A DNA stretch of 64,000 bases from Mesorhizobium sp. B2-3-12. GTDB taxonomy: Bacteria; Pseudomonadota; Alphaproteobacteria; Rhizobiales; Rhizobiaceae. Positions 1 to 8,473 of this stretch are shown piece by piece. Below the pieces are notes generated by a model that saw only the letters and a list, made by a program, of their open reading frames with translations, was not told the origin of the DNA and ran no database searches. The stretch's first letter is position 1, and every line of letters starts with the position of its first letter. Position numbers and translations under genes: made by a program. The DNA is taken from NCBI RefSeq assembly GCF_006442205.1, contig NZ_VFVR01000003.1, positions 577,740-641,739 of the forward strand. The letters are read 5' to 3'.

Positions 1-251
1 TGTTCCGTGACGTTGCCGTCGCGCACCTTGACCTTCAGTTTGAACCTGTCGGTGCCGGACGGAGGTGTTTCGGACAAAGCCAGGAATTCATCCAGGCTGG
101 CGAGGGCTCGCGCGGTCGCCGCCGCCATGTCGGGATCGCGGGGAGCAAAGATCATCGTCTTGTCGTCGCCCGGATCGGCGCCTTGCGCGCCAGCGAGGCC
201 CGGCAAGATCGCCAGCATCAGGGATAGGGCGGTTCGGCCGGCGATTTTCAT
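1..251 (-). CDS. Partial secreted DUF2314-type protein (C-terminus outside window)
   Basis: The first 83 codons of a gene that runs off the left edge. The N-terminus is a signal peptide (MKIAGRTALSLMLAILPGLAGA, cleaved near residue 20). After it comes a segment with D-P-D-M-A-A-A-T-A-R-A and then F-K-L-K-V-K-V-R-D-G, which resembles the start of DUF2314 domains (ageing chains of alternating Glu/Ala helix, then a beta strand ending in DG). The function of that domain is not known. The ATG at 249-251 is chosen because it begins directly at the signal peptide. The family call rests on a short stretch and is moderate. Confidence 0.6.
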   Translation of the reverse strand, partial: MKIAGRTALSLMLAILPGLAGAQGADPGDDKTMIFAPRDPDMAAATARALASLDEFLALSETPPSGTDRFKLKVKVRDGNVTE

Positions 252-684
252 GGAAGTCCCCCTCGTCACTGCGCGACACCATCCCGCATTCGCTTCCGTT
301 TTGCAACCTGAGCGCGAAATTCGTCTCCGCCGAATGGGAGGGTCGCGCCGGCACGACATAAAATGTGTACCGATGAAAAATCGGTGGCCTGTTTCGTGAT
401 GCGGCCGGGAGCGGATTGCGGCGGCCGCGTGATCACCGACGGCGCGGGCCACAATCCGCCAAGCGACTCTTTTCGTGCGGAGAAGAGGCTTTCCATCAGG
501 GCGGAAAGCCGTCTGCATAGGCGGGCTTGGAGCCTATTGTGTCGGAATTAAGCCAATGATTTCCTTTGCAAAAATAAACCCAACGTGATTTGCCGATGGC
601 GCGCTTTCCGCTCCAGTCTCGGGCCGTTCGGTGCTGCCCCTCCCAAGCGGCGCCGGAAAACCGAAACAGCACGGAGTGCTATCC
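252..684. other. Gene-free intergenic region with a small hairpin
   Basis: No convincing gene is seen in this 433-base stretch between two divergent genes. It contains an 8-bp inverted repeat (GGCTTTCC at 487-494 with GGAAAGCC at 503-510) without a T tract on the plus strand. An AT-richer patch at about 545-595 is a plausible promoter zone for the downstream DUF1344 gene. No operator was recognised. Confidence 0.4.
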
Positions 685-927
685 ATGAAGAAGACCCTCG
701 CAACCACCGCCGCCCTGCTCGCCTTTCTCGGCACGGCCTATGCCGCGACCGTTCAGGGCACCATCCAGGCGGTTGATCCGACAACCAAGTCGGTCACCCT
801 CGACGACGGCAAGATCTACCAGCTGTCGCCTGATGCGTCGGTCGGGAAATTGAAGGTCGGCGCCAAGGTGGCGGTCACCGTCGACGACAAGACCGGCATG
901 GTGACGTCGATCAAGAAGGCTTCGTAG
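685..927 (+). CDS. Secreted DUF1344 family protein
   Basis: An 80-residue exported protein. The signal peptide ends at about residue 19 (TAYA). The mature part has the DUF1344 pattern: G-T-I-Q-A-V-D, S-V-T-L-D-D-G-K-I-Y-Q-L, then K-L-K-V-G-A-K-V-A-V-T-V-D-D-K. This small beta-barrel-like periplasmic family is common in rhizobia and its role is unknown. An in-frame codon exists at 631, but the ATG at 685 sits behind a GGAG-like ribosome site and starts exactly at the signal peptide, so it is preferred. It stands alone with no operon partner. Confidence 0.8.
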   Translation: MKKTLATTAALLAFLGTAYAATVQGTIQAVDPTTKSVTLDDGKIYQLSPDASVGKLKVGAKVAVTVDDKTGMVTSIKKAS

Positions 928-969
928 TCGCGAGCATGAGTTCCGGCGTTGTCTGAAACAGTCAGCGCC

Positions 970-1100
970 GCGCTGCCCCTCATCCGCCTGCCGGCACCTT
1001 CTCCCCGTATAGGACAGGGAGAAGGGAGCTACTCGCGACGCCGGCGACCCCCTCTCCCCGTCCTTCACGGGGAGAGGGTAAGGGTGAGGGGCGGCGCAAT
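970..1100. repeat. Family B intergenic palindromic repeat, copy 1
   Basis: A long imperfect palindrome. The outer arms are GCTGCCCCTCAT at the left and GTGAGGGGCGGCGC at the right. Inside lie two TTCTCCCCGT / GGGGAGA hairpins. The same modules recur at 33130-33302, 36376-36430, 53437-53640 and 63905-64000. It lies just upstream of the FAD oxidase gene; an open frame reading through it explains an artificially long alternative start for that gene. It looks like a rhizobial REP/MITE-type element. Confidence 0.85.
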
Positions 1101-1218
1101 CCTTCGAATTTGTCCCCATGATGTCGAAAACCTCACCAATATCCGCCTTGGCTCTGCCATGCGCCGCTATGGTTTTCGCCAGAAAGCCGCGCTATCCCTT
1201 GGCCAACGGGGGATGTGC

Positions 1219-2841
1219 ATGGTCGGGGAACGCAAAAGGTTTCTTCTGTCGCGGCGCTTGCTGCTCGGCGCGACGGTCTTCGGCGGCGCCGTGCTGTGGG
1301 GCGGCACAACCGTGGCGCGGCTGGCGCGCGGCCCGTCAGGGCCGAAGGATGCCGGACGCATCGCCGACATAGATGGTATCGCGCTGCCGCTGAAGCCGAT
1401 CGACAGCCCGCCGGCCTTCGATCCGTCGCTACCTTGGCTCGCAAAAGGCGGCGACATCAACGATGCCAGCGGCCTGTCGAGGACCCCTGTCTATGGCGTC
1501 GTCGAGGTCAGCGAGGAAGAGCATGTCGCCAAGGCGTTGGCCTTCGCGCGCGCCAATGGATTGAAGGTGTCGCTGGCGGCCGTGCGCCATTCAATGGGCG
1601 GCCATGCCTTCGACGACAATGCGCTGGTCCTGGATCTGAGAAAGTTCAACAAGGTCACGGTGGACGCCGCCACCAAGACCATGACCTTGCAGCCCGGCGC
1701 GCGCTGGCACGACATCCAGACCATTCTGCATCCGCGCTTTGCAGTGAAGGCGATGCAATCGACCGACATTTTTTCGGTCGGCGGTTCGCTGTCGGTGAAC
1801 GCGCATGGCATGGACCACCAGGCGGGCTCGGTGGCCGGCTCGATCCGCTCGATGCGCGTGATGCTGGCCGACGGATCGGTGACCATTTGCTCGCCAACCG
1901 AAAACAACGACCTGTTCCGCCATGTCATCGGCGGCTACGGCCTGTTCGGCGTGGTGGTGGAGGCGACGCTCGATATCGTCGACAATGCCGTCTACCGCAC
2001 CTCGCGCGAGATCATCAGATCCGACGACTTCCCGAGATTCTTCGCCGAGGTGCTGGAGCCGAACAGGGATATCGGCCTGTTCTACGGCCATCTGTCGACG
2101 GCGCCGGGCAACTTCCTCGAGGACATGATCGTCTACCGCTACGACAAGGTGGCCGAAGAGCCGCCGGCGGACCAGCCGCCGCTTGGCGAGCCCGATGGCG
2201 TCGGCCTGAAGCGGGTGATCATGAACATGGCCAAATGGGGCAGCGCGTTCCAGGAACTGAAATGGTTCACCGAAAAGACGCTGGAGCCGAAATTCGAGAG
2301 CTGTACGGTGGCGCGCACCTCGGCGCTTGCCCAGGGCGAGGCCTGTCTCGTCACCCGCAACAACCCGATGCACGATTCGGTGCCGTATCTGTTCAACGAC
2401 CTGATGAACGAGACCGACATACTGCACGAATATTTTATTCCTCGCGCCGCGTATAATCCATTCATCTTGGAAGCGCGCGACATCCTGCGCAACCAGGACC
2501 TGCCGGTGCTCAACGCTTCGGTGCGCATCGTCCACAAGGAGGATGTGGCGCTGACCTACGCGCCGGAGCCGGCCTATTCGCTGGTGCTCTACATCAACCA
2601 GCCGGCCGATGCCGAGGGCAACGCGAAAATGCGGGCGCTGACGCGGGCGCTGATCGACGTGACGATCAAGCATGGCGGCCGGTTCTTCCTGCCCTACCAG
2701 TTGCACTATACGGGCAAGGAGTTGCTGGCGTCCTATCCCGAACTGCCAGCCTTCCTGGCGGCAAAGCGGCGCCATGACCCCACGGAACTGTTTTCCTCGA
2801 CCTTCTACCGTGCCATCAAGGCGCTGAGCGGGGTGGTGTAG
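1219..2841 (+). CDS. FAD-binding oxidoreductase (PCMH/FAD_binding_4 type), Tat-exported or membrane-anchored
   Basis: A 540-residue flavoprotein. The N-terminus has a twin-arginine-like motif (S-R-R-L-L-L-G) before a hydrophobic stretch (residues ~12-32), which suggests Tat export. The FAD_binding_4 (vanillyl-alcohol-oxidase type) domain covers about 90-270, with R-H-S-M-G-G-H near residue 120 as the FAD pyrophosphate loop and S-V-N-A-H-G. The C-terminal part resembles the substrate-binding cap of D-arabinono-lactone / L-gulonolactone-type oxidases and ends with R-H-D-P-T-E-L-F, typical of the family. It probably oxidises a sugar lactone or alcohol; the substrate cannot be read from sequence. 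An ATG at 1213 is an equally possible start. Confidence 0.8.
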   Translation: MVGERKRFLLSRRLLLGATVFGGAVLWGGTTVARLARGPSGPKDAGRIADIDGIALPLKPIDSPPAFDPSLPWLAKGGDINDASGLSRTPVYGVVEVSEEEHVAKALAFARANGLKVSLAAVRHSMGGHAFDDNALVLDLRKFNKVTVDAATKTMTLQPGARWHDIQTILHPRFAVKAMQSTDIFSVGGSLSVNAHGMDHQAGSVAGSIRSMRVMLADGSVTICSPTENNDLFRHVIGGYGLFGVVVEATLDIVDNAVYRTSREIIRSDDFPRFFAEVLEPNRDIGLFYGHLSTAPGNFLEDMIVYRYDKVAEEPPADQPPLGEPDGVGLKRVIMNMAKWGSAFQELKWFTEKTLEPKFESCTVARTSALAQGEACLVTRNNPMHDSVPYLFNDLMNETDILHEYFIPRAAYNPFILEARDILRNQDLPVLNASVRIVHKEDVALTYAPEPAYSLVLYINQPADAEGNAKMRALTRALIDVTIKHGGRFFLPYQLHYTGKELLASYPELPAFLAAKRRHDPTELFSSTFYRAIKALSGVV

Positions 2842-2844
2842 GAA

Positions 2845-2890
2845 GCAGTTCCAGGAAAAGTGTGAAGCGGTTTTCCCGTCCCGGAACTGC
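2845..2890. repeat. Family A palindromic repeat, short copy
   Basis: GCAGTTCC at 2845-2852 pairs with GGAACTGC at 2883-2890. The interior (CAGGAAAAGTGTG and CGGTTTTCCCG) is the reverse complement of the core of three longer copies at 15496, 23954 and 40881. It is a dispersed intergenic element between the FAD oxidase and the next gene. Confidence 0.8.
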
Positions 2891-2916
2891 TCAGGAATAG
2901 AGCAGGAGAACAGTCA

Positions 2917-3540
2917 ATGCGCATGGTGTCAGCGGCGGCCCTCACTCTCATCGCGCTGTGCGCTGGATCGGCCGGAGCCGAGGACCTCAAGGCCTTCAGG
3001 CTGACGATCGACGGCAAGTCGTTGGATATCGACGCCGGCGAAAGCACCCACGTGACGTTGCCGGACGGCAAAGAGGTTGAAGTGAAGCTCGACAGGAACG
3101 ACTTCGCCACCTTTTCCGGCGACAGTTTCTCCTTCAACCATCCGAGCGGCATTTCGGTGACCAAGACCGATCTCGGCGAAAACATCACGCAATATCTGAT
3201 GGCCTCGGCCCTCGGCACGATCGTCGTCGTGCAGGAATACGGCAAGATGAACCCCGTGTCGCTCAACCAGCTGATGCTGCAGGAGATGACCAGGGAATCC
3301 GTGCAGGCGGGTGCCGCGCTGACGCAGCAGCCGACGACGCGCAAGCTTGCCGACGGCAAGGAATTGTCCGGCATCCGCGCCGAGGTGAAGACGCGCACCG
3401 ACACCGCCTATTTCGAAATCGTCGGCTACGGTCTTGCCGATCAGGGCCTGTTGTTCATCACGCGCGTCGGCAGCGAGGATCTGGGCACCGAACAACCGCT
3501 GATCGACAAGTTCTGGGAGAGCCTGAAGGTCAAGATGTAA
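2917..3540 (+). CDS. Secreted hypothetical protein
   Basis: A 207-residue protein with a clear signal peptide (cleavage near A-G-A-E-D, residue 21). The mature protein has no cysteine and alternates short beta-like segments (F-R-L-T-I-D-G-K-S-L, V-T-L-P-D-G-K-E-V-E-V) with a C-terminal part ending in L-I-D-K-F-W-E-S-L-K-V. The shape suggests a periplasmic two-domain fold, but no family was recognised. An AGGAGA ribosome site lies seven bases before the ATG. It is a single gene, flanked by a family A repeat and a convergent gene. Confidence 0.7.
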   Translation: MRMVSAAALTLIALCAGSAGAEDLKAFRLTIDGKSLDIDAGESTHVTLPDGKEVEVKLDRNDFATFSGDSFSFNHPSGISVTKTDLGENITQYLMASALGTIVVVQEYGKMNPVSLNQLMLQEMTRESVQAGAALTQQPTTRKLADGKELSGIRAEVKTRTDTAYFEIVGYGLADQGLLFITRVGSEDLGTEQPLIDKFWESLKVKM

Positions 3541-3545
3541 GCTGC

Positions 3546-4067
3546 CTACAGCCCCGTCGGCACCAAGCCAGCCAGCCAGTTCACCGAGCGCTTTGCCGCG
3601 TCGGCGGTTGCCGAGGCGGCGCGGCCGAGATCGGTCTTGACCACGGCATAGCCGTTCTTCGTGCGATAGAGCACGCCGGTTCCGCCGTCGACCACCTGTT
3701 CATAGGCGACGGGCTGGGCCGCTGCCGCGTCCATGGCCGTCGTCGGTGATCCCACGGGCACGCTCGGCCGATGGCTGAGCTCCGGCGGCAACGGGCTTTC
3801 GGGCTCGACGGTCCGGCTGGTGGGCTTCAGTTCCGGGCCCGAAGCGATCGCGGCCAGGTGCGATGAGGACGCCGAACCTTTCGCGCGGCAGATGCCGGAA
3901 ACCAGCGGATAGTTGAAATTGCGCTCGTGCAGGATCTGGCTCTTCATTGCGGCTTCGCAATCGGCGATGGTCGACCACTTGGCCGGCGTCTCGCCGATAT
4001 ATTCGCACAGCTTGGCGTCGCAGTCGCAGCCGACAATGGTCATGGCGACAAGGGCGGTCTTGATCAC
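3546..4067 (-). CDS. Small exported hypothetical protein, Cys-rich N-terminus
   Basis: A 173-residue protein starting at a GTG with AAGGGACA upstream. A short hydrophobic N-terminus (IKTALVAMTIVG) leads into C-D-C-D-A-K-L-C-E-Y-I-G, then D-C-E-A-A-M and G-I-C-R-A, giving five cysteines in the first 65 residues. The middle is rich in Pro/Ser/Glu (low complexity) and the C-terminal 50 residues are Ala-rich. It is probably exported to the oxidising periplasm. The family is not recognised. It is convergent with the preceding gene, with only five bases between stops. Confidence 0.6.
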   Translation of the reverse strand: MIKTALVAMTIVGCDCDAKLCEYIGETPAKWSTIADCEAAMKSQILHERNFNYPLVSGICRAKGSASSSHLAAIASGPELKPTSRTVEPESPLPPELSHRPSVPVGSPTTAMDAAAAQPVAYEQVVDGGTGVLYRTKNGYAVVKTDLGRAASATADAAKRSVNWLAGLVPTGL

Positions 4068-4197
4068 GGTCTTGTCCCTTCGAGATGCCCCCCGGCAATC
4101 CAGCCGTCCCCTTCGCGCGCGAACAAGGCGGGATTTGGCCGCGATTGTGGAATCGTCGTGACGAAGAGATCAATATGCCCTGATGTGGCCGAAAGGC

Positions 4198-5328
4198 TCA
4201 GTAGTCGTAGACGTGTTCGAGCTTCGCGCCTGCCTTCATCAGTGATGGCAGCACCAGATGCAGCTTGCGCACGGCGACGACCATGCCGGTGCGGCGCGTC
4301 GAGGGGTCGGCCGGCAGCGGATAGCTGAACAGGATGCGCATGCCTTCGGGGACGGCGATCGCGTCGGTCGAGAGCATGGTGACCATGATCTCGTCATTGC
4401 CGCCGATCTCGACGAAGGAGACACCCTTGTCGATCAGGCGCGGGATCATGTCGGTGAACACCTGGTAGCGCTTGGTGACGAAGATGGTGCCGTCGGCACC
4501 GTAGTCGCGCTCCAGCAAGGTGTCGGGCTCGTTGCGGGTGGCTTCGCCGACCGGGCCCCTGGCCCAGACATGGATGTCGAGCAAGGCTGGGTCGGAGGTG
4601 GCGGCCAGCGCCTGCTTGATCAGGTCGGCATAGCCTTGCTTGATGGTGTCGGCGAGGCCGAAGGCAAGCTTGCGTTCGCTGGTGCGGATGGAACTGTCGC
4701 CAGGCGCCGGCTGCACCGCGAAAAGCCCGGCGCGCTTCTCGGCATAGGGGAACTGGTACCACGGCACCTGGTCGAGAAAGCCCGCATAGTCCGCCGCCAC
4801 CTTGGCCTGGTAGATGTCGGCGGCGGTGCGCTTGGCCGATGTCGCCTCGGTGACGCGGCCGACGGTGTTCTCATAGGCCCATTGCAGGATATGCTCGATC
4901 GAGTGGCTGGTGCCGATGATGACCAGCATCTGGTGGTTGGCGTAGTTGAATTTGTAGGCGGAGCTGGCGCGGATCACCGTGGCGTAATCCTGCCAGAAGC
5001 GGCCGACATAGGACCAATAGGGAAAGCCGCTCGGCTGGTCCTTGGCGACGAAACCGGCATATTCGCGCGCGGCATAGACGATCGCCCATTCCGGGTAGGT
5101 GAGGAAGGTCGATTCCTCCGGCCGCTGGTAGCCGGGAATTTCGGCGCGCACCTTGTCGGCCAGCGCCTTGGGCGGCGCGCCGTCGGCAATGCCGGGCAGC
5201 GGCGTCTTGTCGAGCGACGGGGTGGTCAGGAAGCCATAACCCAGCCCCGCGATCGGGATCAGGATGACGATGACGATCAGCCAGAGGATCGTCTTGATGA
5301 TGCGCTTTATCAAGCGGAACAGGAACAT
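4198..5328 (-). CDS. Membrane-anchored conserved hypothetical protein
   Basis: A 376-residue protein with one N-terminal membrane segment (residues ~12-34, I-K-T-I-L-W-L-I-V-I-V) and a large domain expected outside the cytoplasm. That domain has Trp/Tyr-rich stretches (F-P-Y-W-S-Y-V-G-R-F-W, W-Y-Q-F-P-Y-A) and a conserved-looking T-Y-P-E-W-A near residue 80. No known fold or catalytic motif was identified. It lies six bases downstream of a small membrane protein gene on the same strand, so the two are probably co-transcribed and may work together at the inner membrane. Confidence 0.7.
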   Translation of the reverse strand: MFLFRLIKRIIKTILWLIVIVILIPIAGLGYGFLTTPSLDKTPLPGIADGAPPKALADKVRAEIPGYQRPEESTFLTYPEWAIVYAAREYAGFVAKDQPSGFPYWSYVGRFWQDYATVIRASSAYKFNYANHQMLVIIGTSHSIEHILQWAYENTVGRVTEATSAKRTAADIYQAKVAADYAGFLDQVPWYQFPYAEKRAGLFAVQPAPGDSSIRTSERKLAFGLADTIKQGYADLIKQALAATSDPALLDIHVWARGPVGEATRNEPDTLLERDYGADGTIFVTKRYQVFTDMIPRLIDKGVSFVEIGGNDEIMVTMLSTDAIAVPEGMRILFSYPLPADPSTRRTGMVVAVRKLHLVLPSLMKAGAKLEHVYDY

Positions 5329-5334
5329 GGCCGG

Positions 5335-5769
5335 TCAGGCCGTGGCGAAGTGGTCATGGATGCGCTTCGACAGCCAGAAGCCGACATAGACGGCGAAGCC
5401 GCCGATGACGATGTGCGGCAGGTTGGCGAAGAAGCGGGCAGGAAACTCGATGTCGTTGAGGGAGCGGAAACCGTTGATGAAGATGCCGGCATCGAGGCAG
5501 CCGGAGCCGGTGATCAGCCCGAGCACGCCGTCGAACAGATAGACCGAGCCGAACAGCTTGAAATAGAACACCGCCTGGCGGTGCGAGATGAAGGCGGCGG
5601 CCAGCGCCCAGACGCCTGAAAAGGCGTGCAGCAGATCGTCATACCATTGCAGGGAGAACAGGCCGAACAGATTGCCGTTGGCATCGTTGAAGGCGGGAAT
5701 GTAGCCGATGGCGACGACCGCGAAGAACAGGAAGGCGTAGGCAACGGCAAGCTTCTGGATCAGCGTCAT
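5335..5769 (-). CDS. Small polytopic membrane protein
   Basis: A 144-residue protein with about four hydrophobic segments (residues ~5-25, 45-65, 70-90, 112-132). Polar residues occur at the segment ends (W-Y-D-D-L-L-H-A-F-S-G) and the tail is charged (K-R-I-H-D-H-F). The ATG at 5769 is chosen because GGGGGA lies eight bases upstream; the longer in-frame N-terminus is polar and lacks this. It is first in a two-gene unit with the membrane-anchored protein that follows. The function is unknown. Confidence 0.7.
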   Translation of the reverse strand: MTLIQKLAVAYAFLFFAVVAIGYIPAFNDANGNLFGLFSLQWYDDLLHAFSGVWALAAAFISHRQAVFYFKLFGSVYLFDGVLGLITGSGCLDAGIFINGFRSLNDIEFPARFFANLPHIVIGGFAVYVGFWLSKRIHDHFATA

Positions 5770-6524
5770 GAAGTATCCCCCTTCGAAGAGCCCGTTGCTG
5801 ACGGACTCTGACGACGCAGCGATACTAACCGATTTTGACGCGCGGTGAAGCGGCGCCCGCAACTTCGCCGGGAAAGAACTTCGAGGGGGCCAAAAGACAG
5901 TCGGCGCCGGGATTTCTCCCAGCGCCTCCCTGTCAGATCAGGACACGGTCGCGGCAGCAACTTCCGTAAAGTCGTCGCGCCATGCCGGCCTTGATTTTGA
6001 CGGTCCTGCCAGTCATCACCCGAGGGCGATGCCCGTTCCAGACCACGCCGGCCTTCACCCTTGCGGGCTTTGCCCTGCGTGCCATCGAAGGTTTTTGCCG
6101 TCCTTCATGGCAGCATCGGTCCGCCGTCGGCGTTGGCACGCTTTCCGCGGCCCCGTAGGTCTCGGCTCCGTCCCTCGAACAGGCAAGCCTGCTCTCGCTT
6201 CGGGCCGTACGGGCCTCAGGAAATCCGCCTTTCACTTCCGCCTTTCGGCTTGGCGATCGGTAGCCGCCTGAGATGGGTTGAACTTACGCCGGGTAAGCGT
6301 CTTGGGGAATGCCCGTGCCCCTGTGGATAGCGGGATTATCGGGGACCGATGCCAGAAGCCAAGGAAATTCAAGCACGAACGCCTTAGACAGCCTGCCCGC
6401 TTTTTCGGCGCACGAACCCACACGGCCCTTGCCCTGCCGACGGACGCGGGTTTCAATGCCGGCAAAGGATCGGGGCCGGCAAAGGATCGGGTTCTCCATG
6501 CCCGGCGCCGGGGAGGGCGAGAAT
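5770..6524. other. Long gene-free stretch, possibly a dispersed repeat or structured RNA
   Basis: About 750 bases without a supportable gene. Short overlapping frames exist on both strands but have Arg/Pro/Cys-rich composition with no family resemblance, typical of noncoding GC-rich DNA. The segment at about 5990-6400 has many short inverted repeats (for example GGGCCGTACGGGCC near 6205-6220). It does not match the RNase P, tmRNA or 6S consensus features I know. I suspect a dispersed rhizobial element, but this is an inference. Confidence 0.35.
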
Positions 6525-7463
6525 TTGAAGGTCGGAGTGGTGCTCAATCCGATTGCCGGCGGCGGCCGGCTGAAACGGCATTGGCCCGAAGTCGCGGCCG
6601 CGCTGAAAAAGCACTTCGGCGATTTCGAATTGCGCGAGACGCAGGCAGAGGGCGATGCCGAGCGGCTGGCGCTCGATCTGGCGGCAAACGGCTTCGACCT
6701 GGTGATCGCGGCCGGTGGCGACGGCACGGCGAGCGAAGTGGCCGACGGCTTGTTGCAGGCGCGCGAGGAGGGCGGCAGGACAACCGAACTCGGCCTCCTG
6801 CCGTGCGGCACCGGCATCGATTTCGCGCGCGGCCTCGGCCTGCCGAAGGAGATCGACGCGACGCTGAAACGGATTGCCGAAGCCAAGGCCAAGGCGGTCG
6901 ACGCCGGCCGCATCTGCTATATCGACGACCATGGCGCGCTGGCCAGCCGCCACTTCATCAACATCGCCAGCCTCGGCCTGTCTGGCGCCACCGACCGCGC
7001 CGTCAATGCCGACAAGCGCAAGGGCAGGACGTCGGCCAAGGCGCTGTTCCTGTGGCGCACCGTGGTCGAGTTCACCCGTTACCGCTTTCAGGAGGTACGG
7101 ATCACCGTCGACGACGGCGCCCCGGTCGAGGCGCGCATGGCGCTGGTGGCGGTGGCCAACGGCAAATTCTTTGGCGGCGGCATGATGATCGCGCCAGATG
7201 CGGAGCTGGCCGACGGACAGTTCGACATCGTCATCCTGCGCGCGGCGGGCAAGCTGAAGCTGATCTGGGACATCAGGCTGCTTTATGGCGGCAGGCACCG
7301 CAACCACCCGGCGATCACCATCCTGCGCGGCCGGAAAGTGGTTGTCGAACCGCTCGGCGACGTCGAGAAGAACGGTGCGCTCGTCGACATCGACGGCGAG
7401 TCCCCCGGGCGCATACCGGCGACCTTCGAGATCCTGCCCGGGGTGCTGGCGCTGAGATATTGA
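6525..7463 (+). CDS. Diacylglycerol kinase-family lipid kinase (YegS/BmrU-like)
   Basis: A 312-residue protein of the DAGK catalytic family. The N-terminal nucleotide-binding part has V-V-L-N-P-I-A-G-G-G at residues 4-13 and the hallmark G-G-D-G-T at 64-68, then L-P-C-G-T-G-I-D-F-A. The C-terminal beta-rich half has F-G-G-G-M-M-I-A-P-D-A-E-L-A-D-G and V-D-I-D-G-E. Members phosphorylate diacylglycerol, sphingoid bases or related lipids at the membrane. Start choice: a TTG at 6525 has GGGAGGG seven bases upstream. An in-frame ATG at 6498 lacks a ribosome site but would add nine residues. It stands alone. Confidence 0.85.
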   Translation: MKVGVVLNPIAGGGRLKRHWPEVAAALKKHFGDFELRETQAEGDAERLALDLAANGFDLVIAAGGDGTASEVADGLLQAREEGGRTTELGLLPCGTGIDFARGLGLPKEIDATLKRIAEAKAKAVDAGRICYIDDHGALASRHFINIASLGLSGATDRAVNADKRKGRTSAKALFLWRTVVEFTRYRFQEVRITVDDGAPVEARMALVAVANGKFFGGGMMIAPDAELADGQFDIVILRAAGKLKLIWDIRLLYGGRHRNHPAITILRGRKVVVEPLGDVEKNGALVDIDGESPGRIPATFEILPGVLALRY

Positions 7464-7555
7464 ATCAAGAAGCTGAGAGCCTGATTCAATTGGTTGGCAG
7501 AGTGATTTCGCGTTGCCATCCAACGCGATGAAATTGCTTGATATCCTGTCCCGTC

Positions 7556-8473
7556 TCAGACTTCGAGCTTGGCCGGAAAACCAGGCGCGCGTAGCTCTGT
7601 TCCGACCGCGTCTTCCAGCAATTTGACGATCTGCGTCGACCAGGCGCCGCCGCCATAGGCTGCCTTGCCTTGCTCGAACATTGCGTTGACGCGCGATGCA
7701 AGCTCGAGCGGCACGCCGGATTTTTCGGCTATGGCGAGCGCGAAGCCAAGGTCCTTTAGCGCCAGGTCCATGGTGAAGCCGATGTCGTAGGAGCCGTTCA
7801 GCACGAGCTGGCTTTCGGTCTCGTGAACGAAGCTGTTGCCGGAAGAAGCAACGATGGCGTGGTAGGATTGCGCGAGGTCGAGCCCGCCTTGCTTGGCCAG
7901 CATCAGCGCCTCGCCGGCGGCGACGAGATGGATGAAGGCCAGCATGTTGGTGATGACCTTGATCACCGCCGCCGAGCCGACCGGACCCATCAGGAACGAT
8001 TTCGCGCACATCGCCTCGATGGCCTTGCGGTGGCGCTCGTAGAGGGCCGCATCGCCGCCGACCAGCGCGGTGATCTTTCCAACCGCCGCCAGATGGACGC
8101 CGCCGGTGACCGGGCATTCCAATGTCTCGATCCCCTTGGCCGAGGCGAGGGCGGCAAGCCGCAAAATCTCGTCGCGGCCGTTGGTCGACATCTCGATCCA
8201 GGTGCCACCTTTTGGCAGGCCTTCCAGCAATCCGCCCGGGCCGGCCAGCACCGCTTCGCTGACCTTCGGCGAGGGCAGGCAGCTTATGGCATTGCCGCTC
8301 CGTGCCGCGGCTTCGGCCGGGGTGTTCGCTGACGTAGCGCCGAGCGCGACGAGGCGCTCGACGGCGGCGGGGTCGCGGTCGACAACGGTGACGGCAAAGC
8401 CGTTGCGGATCAGGCTGGCGGCAAGGTTGCCGCCGAGATGGCCAAGGCCGATGAAGGCGTAGCTTTCGCTCAC
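7556..8473 (-). CDS. NAD(P)-dependent beta-hydroxyacid dehydrogenase (3-hydroxyisobutyrate dehydrogenase family)
   Basis: A 305-residue enzyme. The Rossmann motif G-L-G-H-L-G-G at residues ~9-15 is followed by D-R-D at the end of beta2, which favours NAD. Family markers are P-V-T-G-G-V in the substrate region and K-V-I-T-N-M-L, whose lysine is the catalytic base. It oxidises a beta-hydroxyacid to a semialdehyde or keto acid. The GTG start at 8473 overlaps the stop of the upstream enolase-superfamily gene by four bases. The gene is third in an operon with that gene and a GMC oxidoreductase, suggesting a shared carbohydrate or hydroxyacid breakdown route. Confidence 0.85.
   Translation of the reverse strand: MSESYAFIGLGHLGGNLAASLIRNGFAVTVVDRDPAAVERLVALGATSANTPAEAAARSGNAISCLPSPKVSEAVLAGPGGLLEGLPKGGTWIEMSTNGRDEILRLAALASAKGIETLECPVTGGVHLAAVGKITALVGGDAALYERHRKAIEAMCAKSFLMGPVGSAAVIKVITNMLAFIHLVAAGEALMLAKQGGLDLAQSYHAIVASSGNSFVHETESQLVLNGSYDIGFTMDLALKDLGFALAIAEKSGVPLELASRVNAMFEQGKAAYGGGAWSTQIVKLLEDAVGTELRAPGFPAKLEV

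Noticed and set aside
949..1218. A longer N-terminus for the FAD oxidase beginning at 949
   Set aside because: The extra 90 codons read through the family B palindrome and have no domain resemblance. The start at 1219 (or 1213) begins at the export signal.
4258..5619. A 453-residue plus-strand frame opposite the two membrane protein genes
   Set aside because: Composition (Gly/Asp/Arg/Val-rich, no hydrophobic core) is typical of antisense shadows in GC-rich DNA; the minus-strand genes are well formed.
5933..6235. A 100-residue minus-strand frame in the gene-free block
   Set aside because: Arg/Cys-rich with no signal, no ribosome site and overlapping frames on the other strand of equal length; looks noncoding.
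5990..6400. tmRNA, RNase P RNA or 6S RNA in the gene-free block
   Set aside because: None of the conserved cores I know (tag frame, P4 helix motif, central bubble) could be placed.
6453..8117. A 554-residue minus-strand frame across the lipid kinase and dehydrogenase genes
   Set aside because: It spans two clearly coding genes in other frames and has shadow composition.
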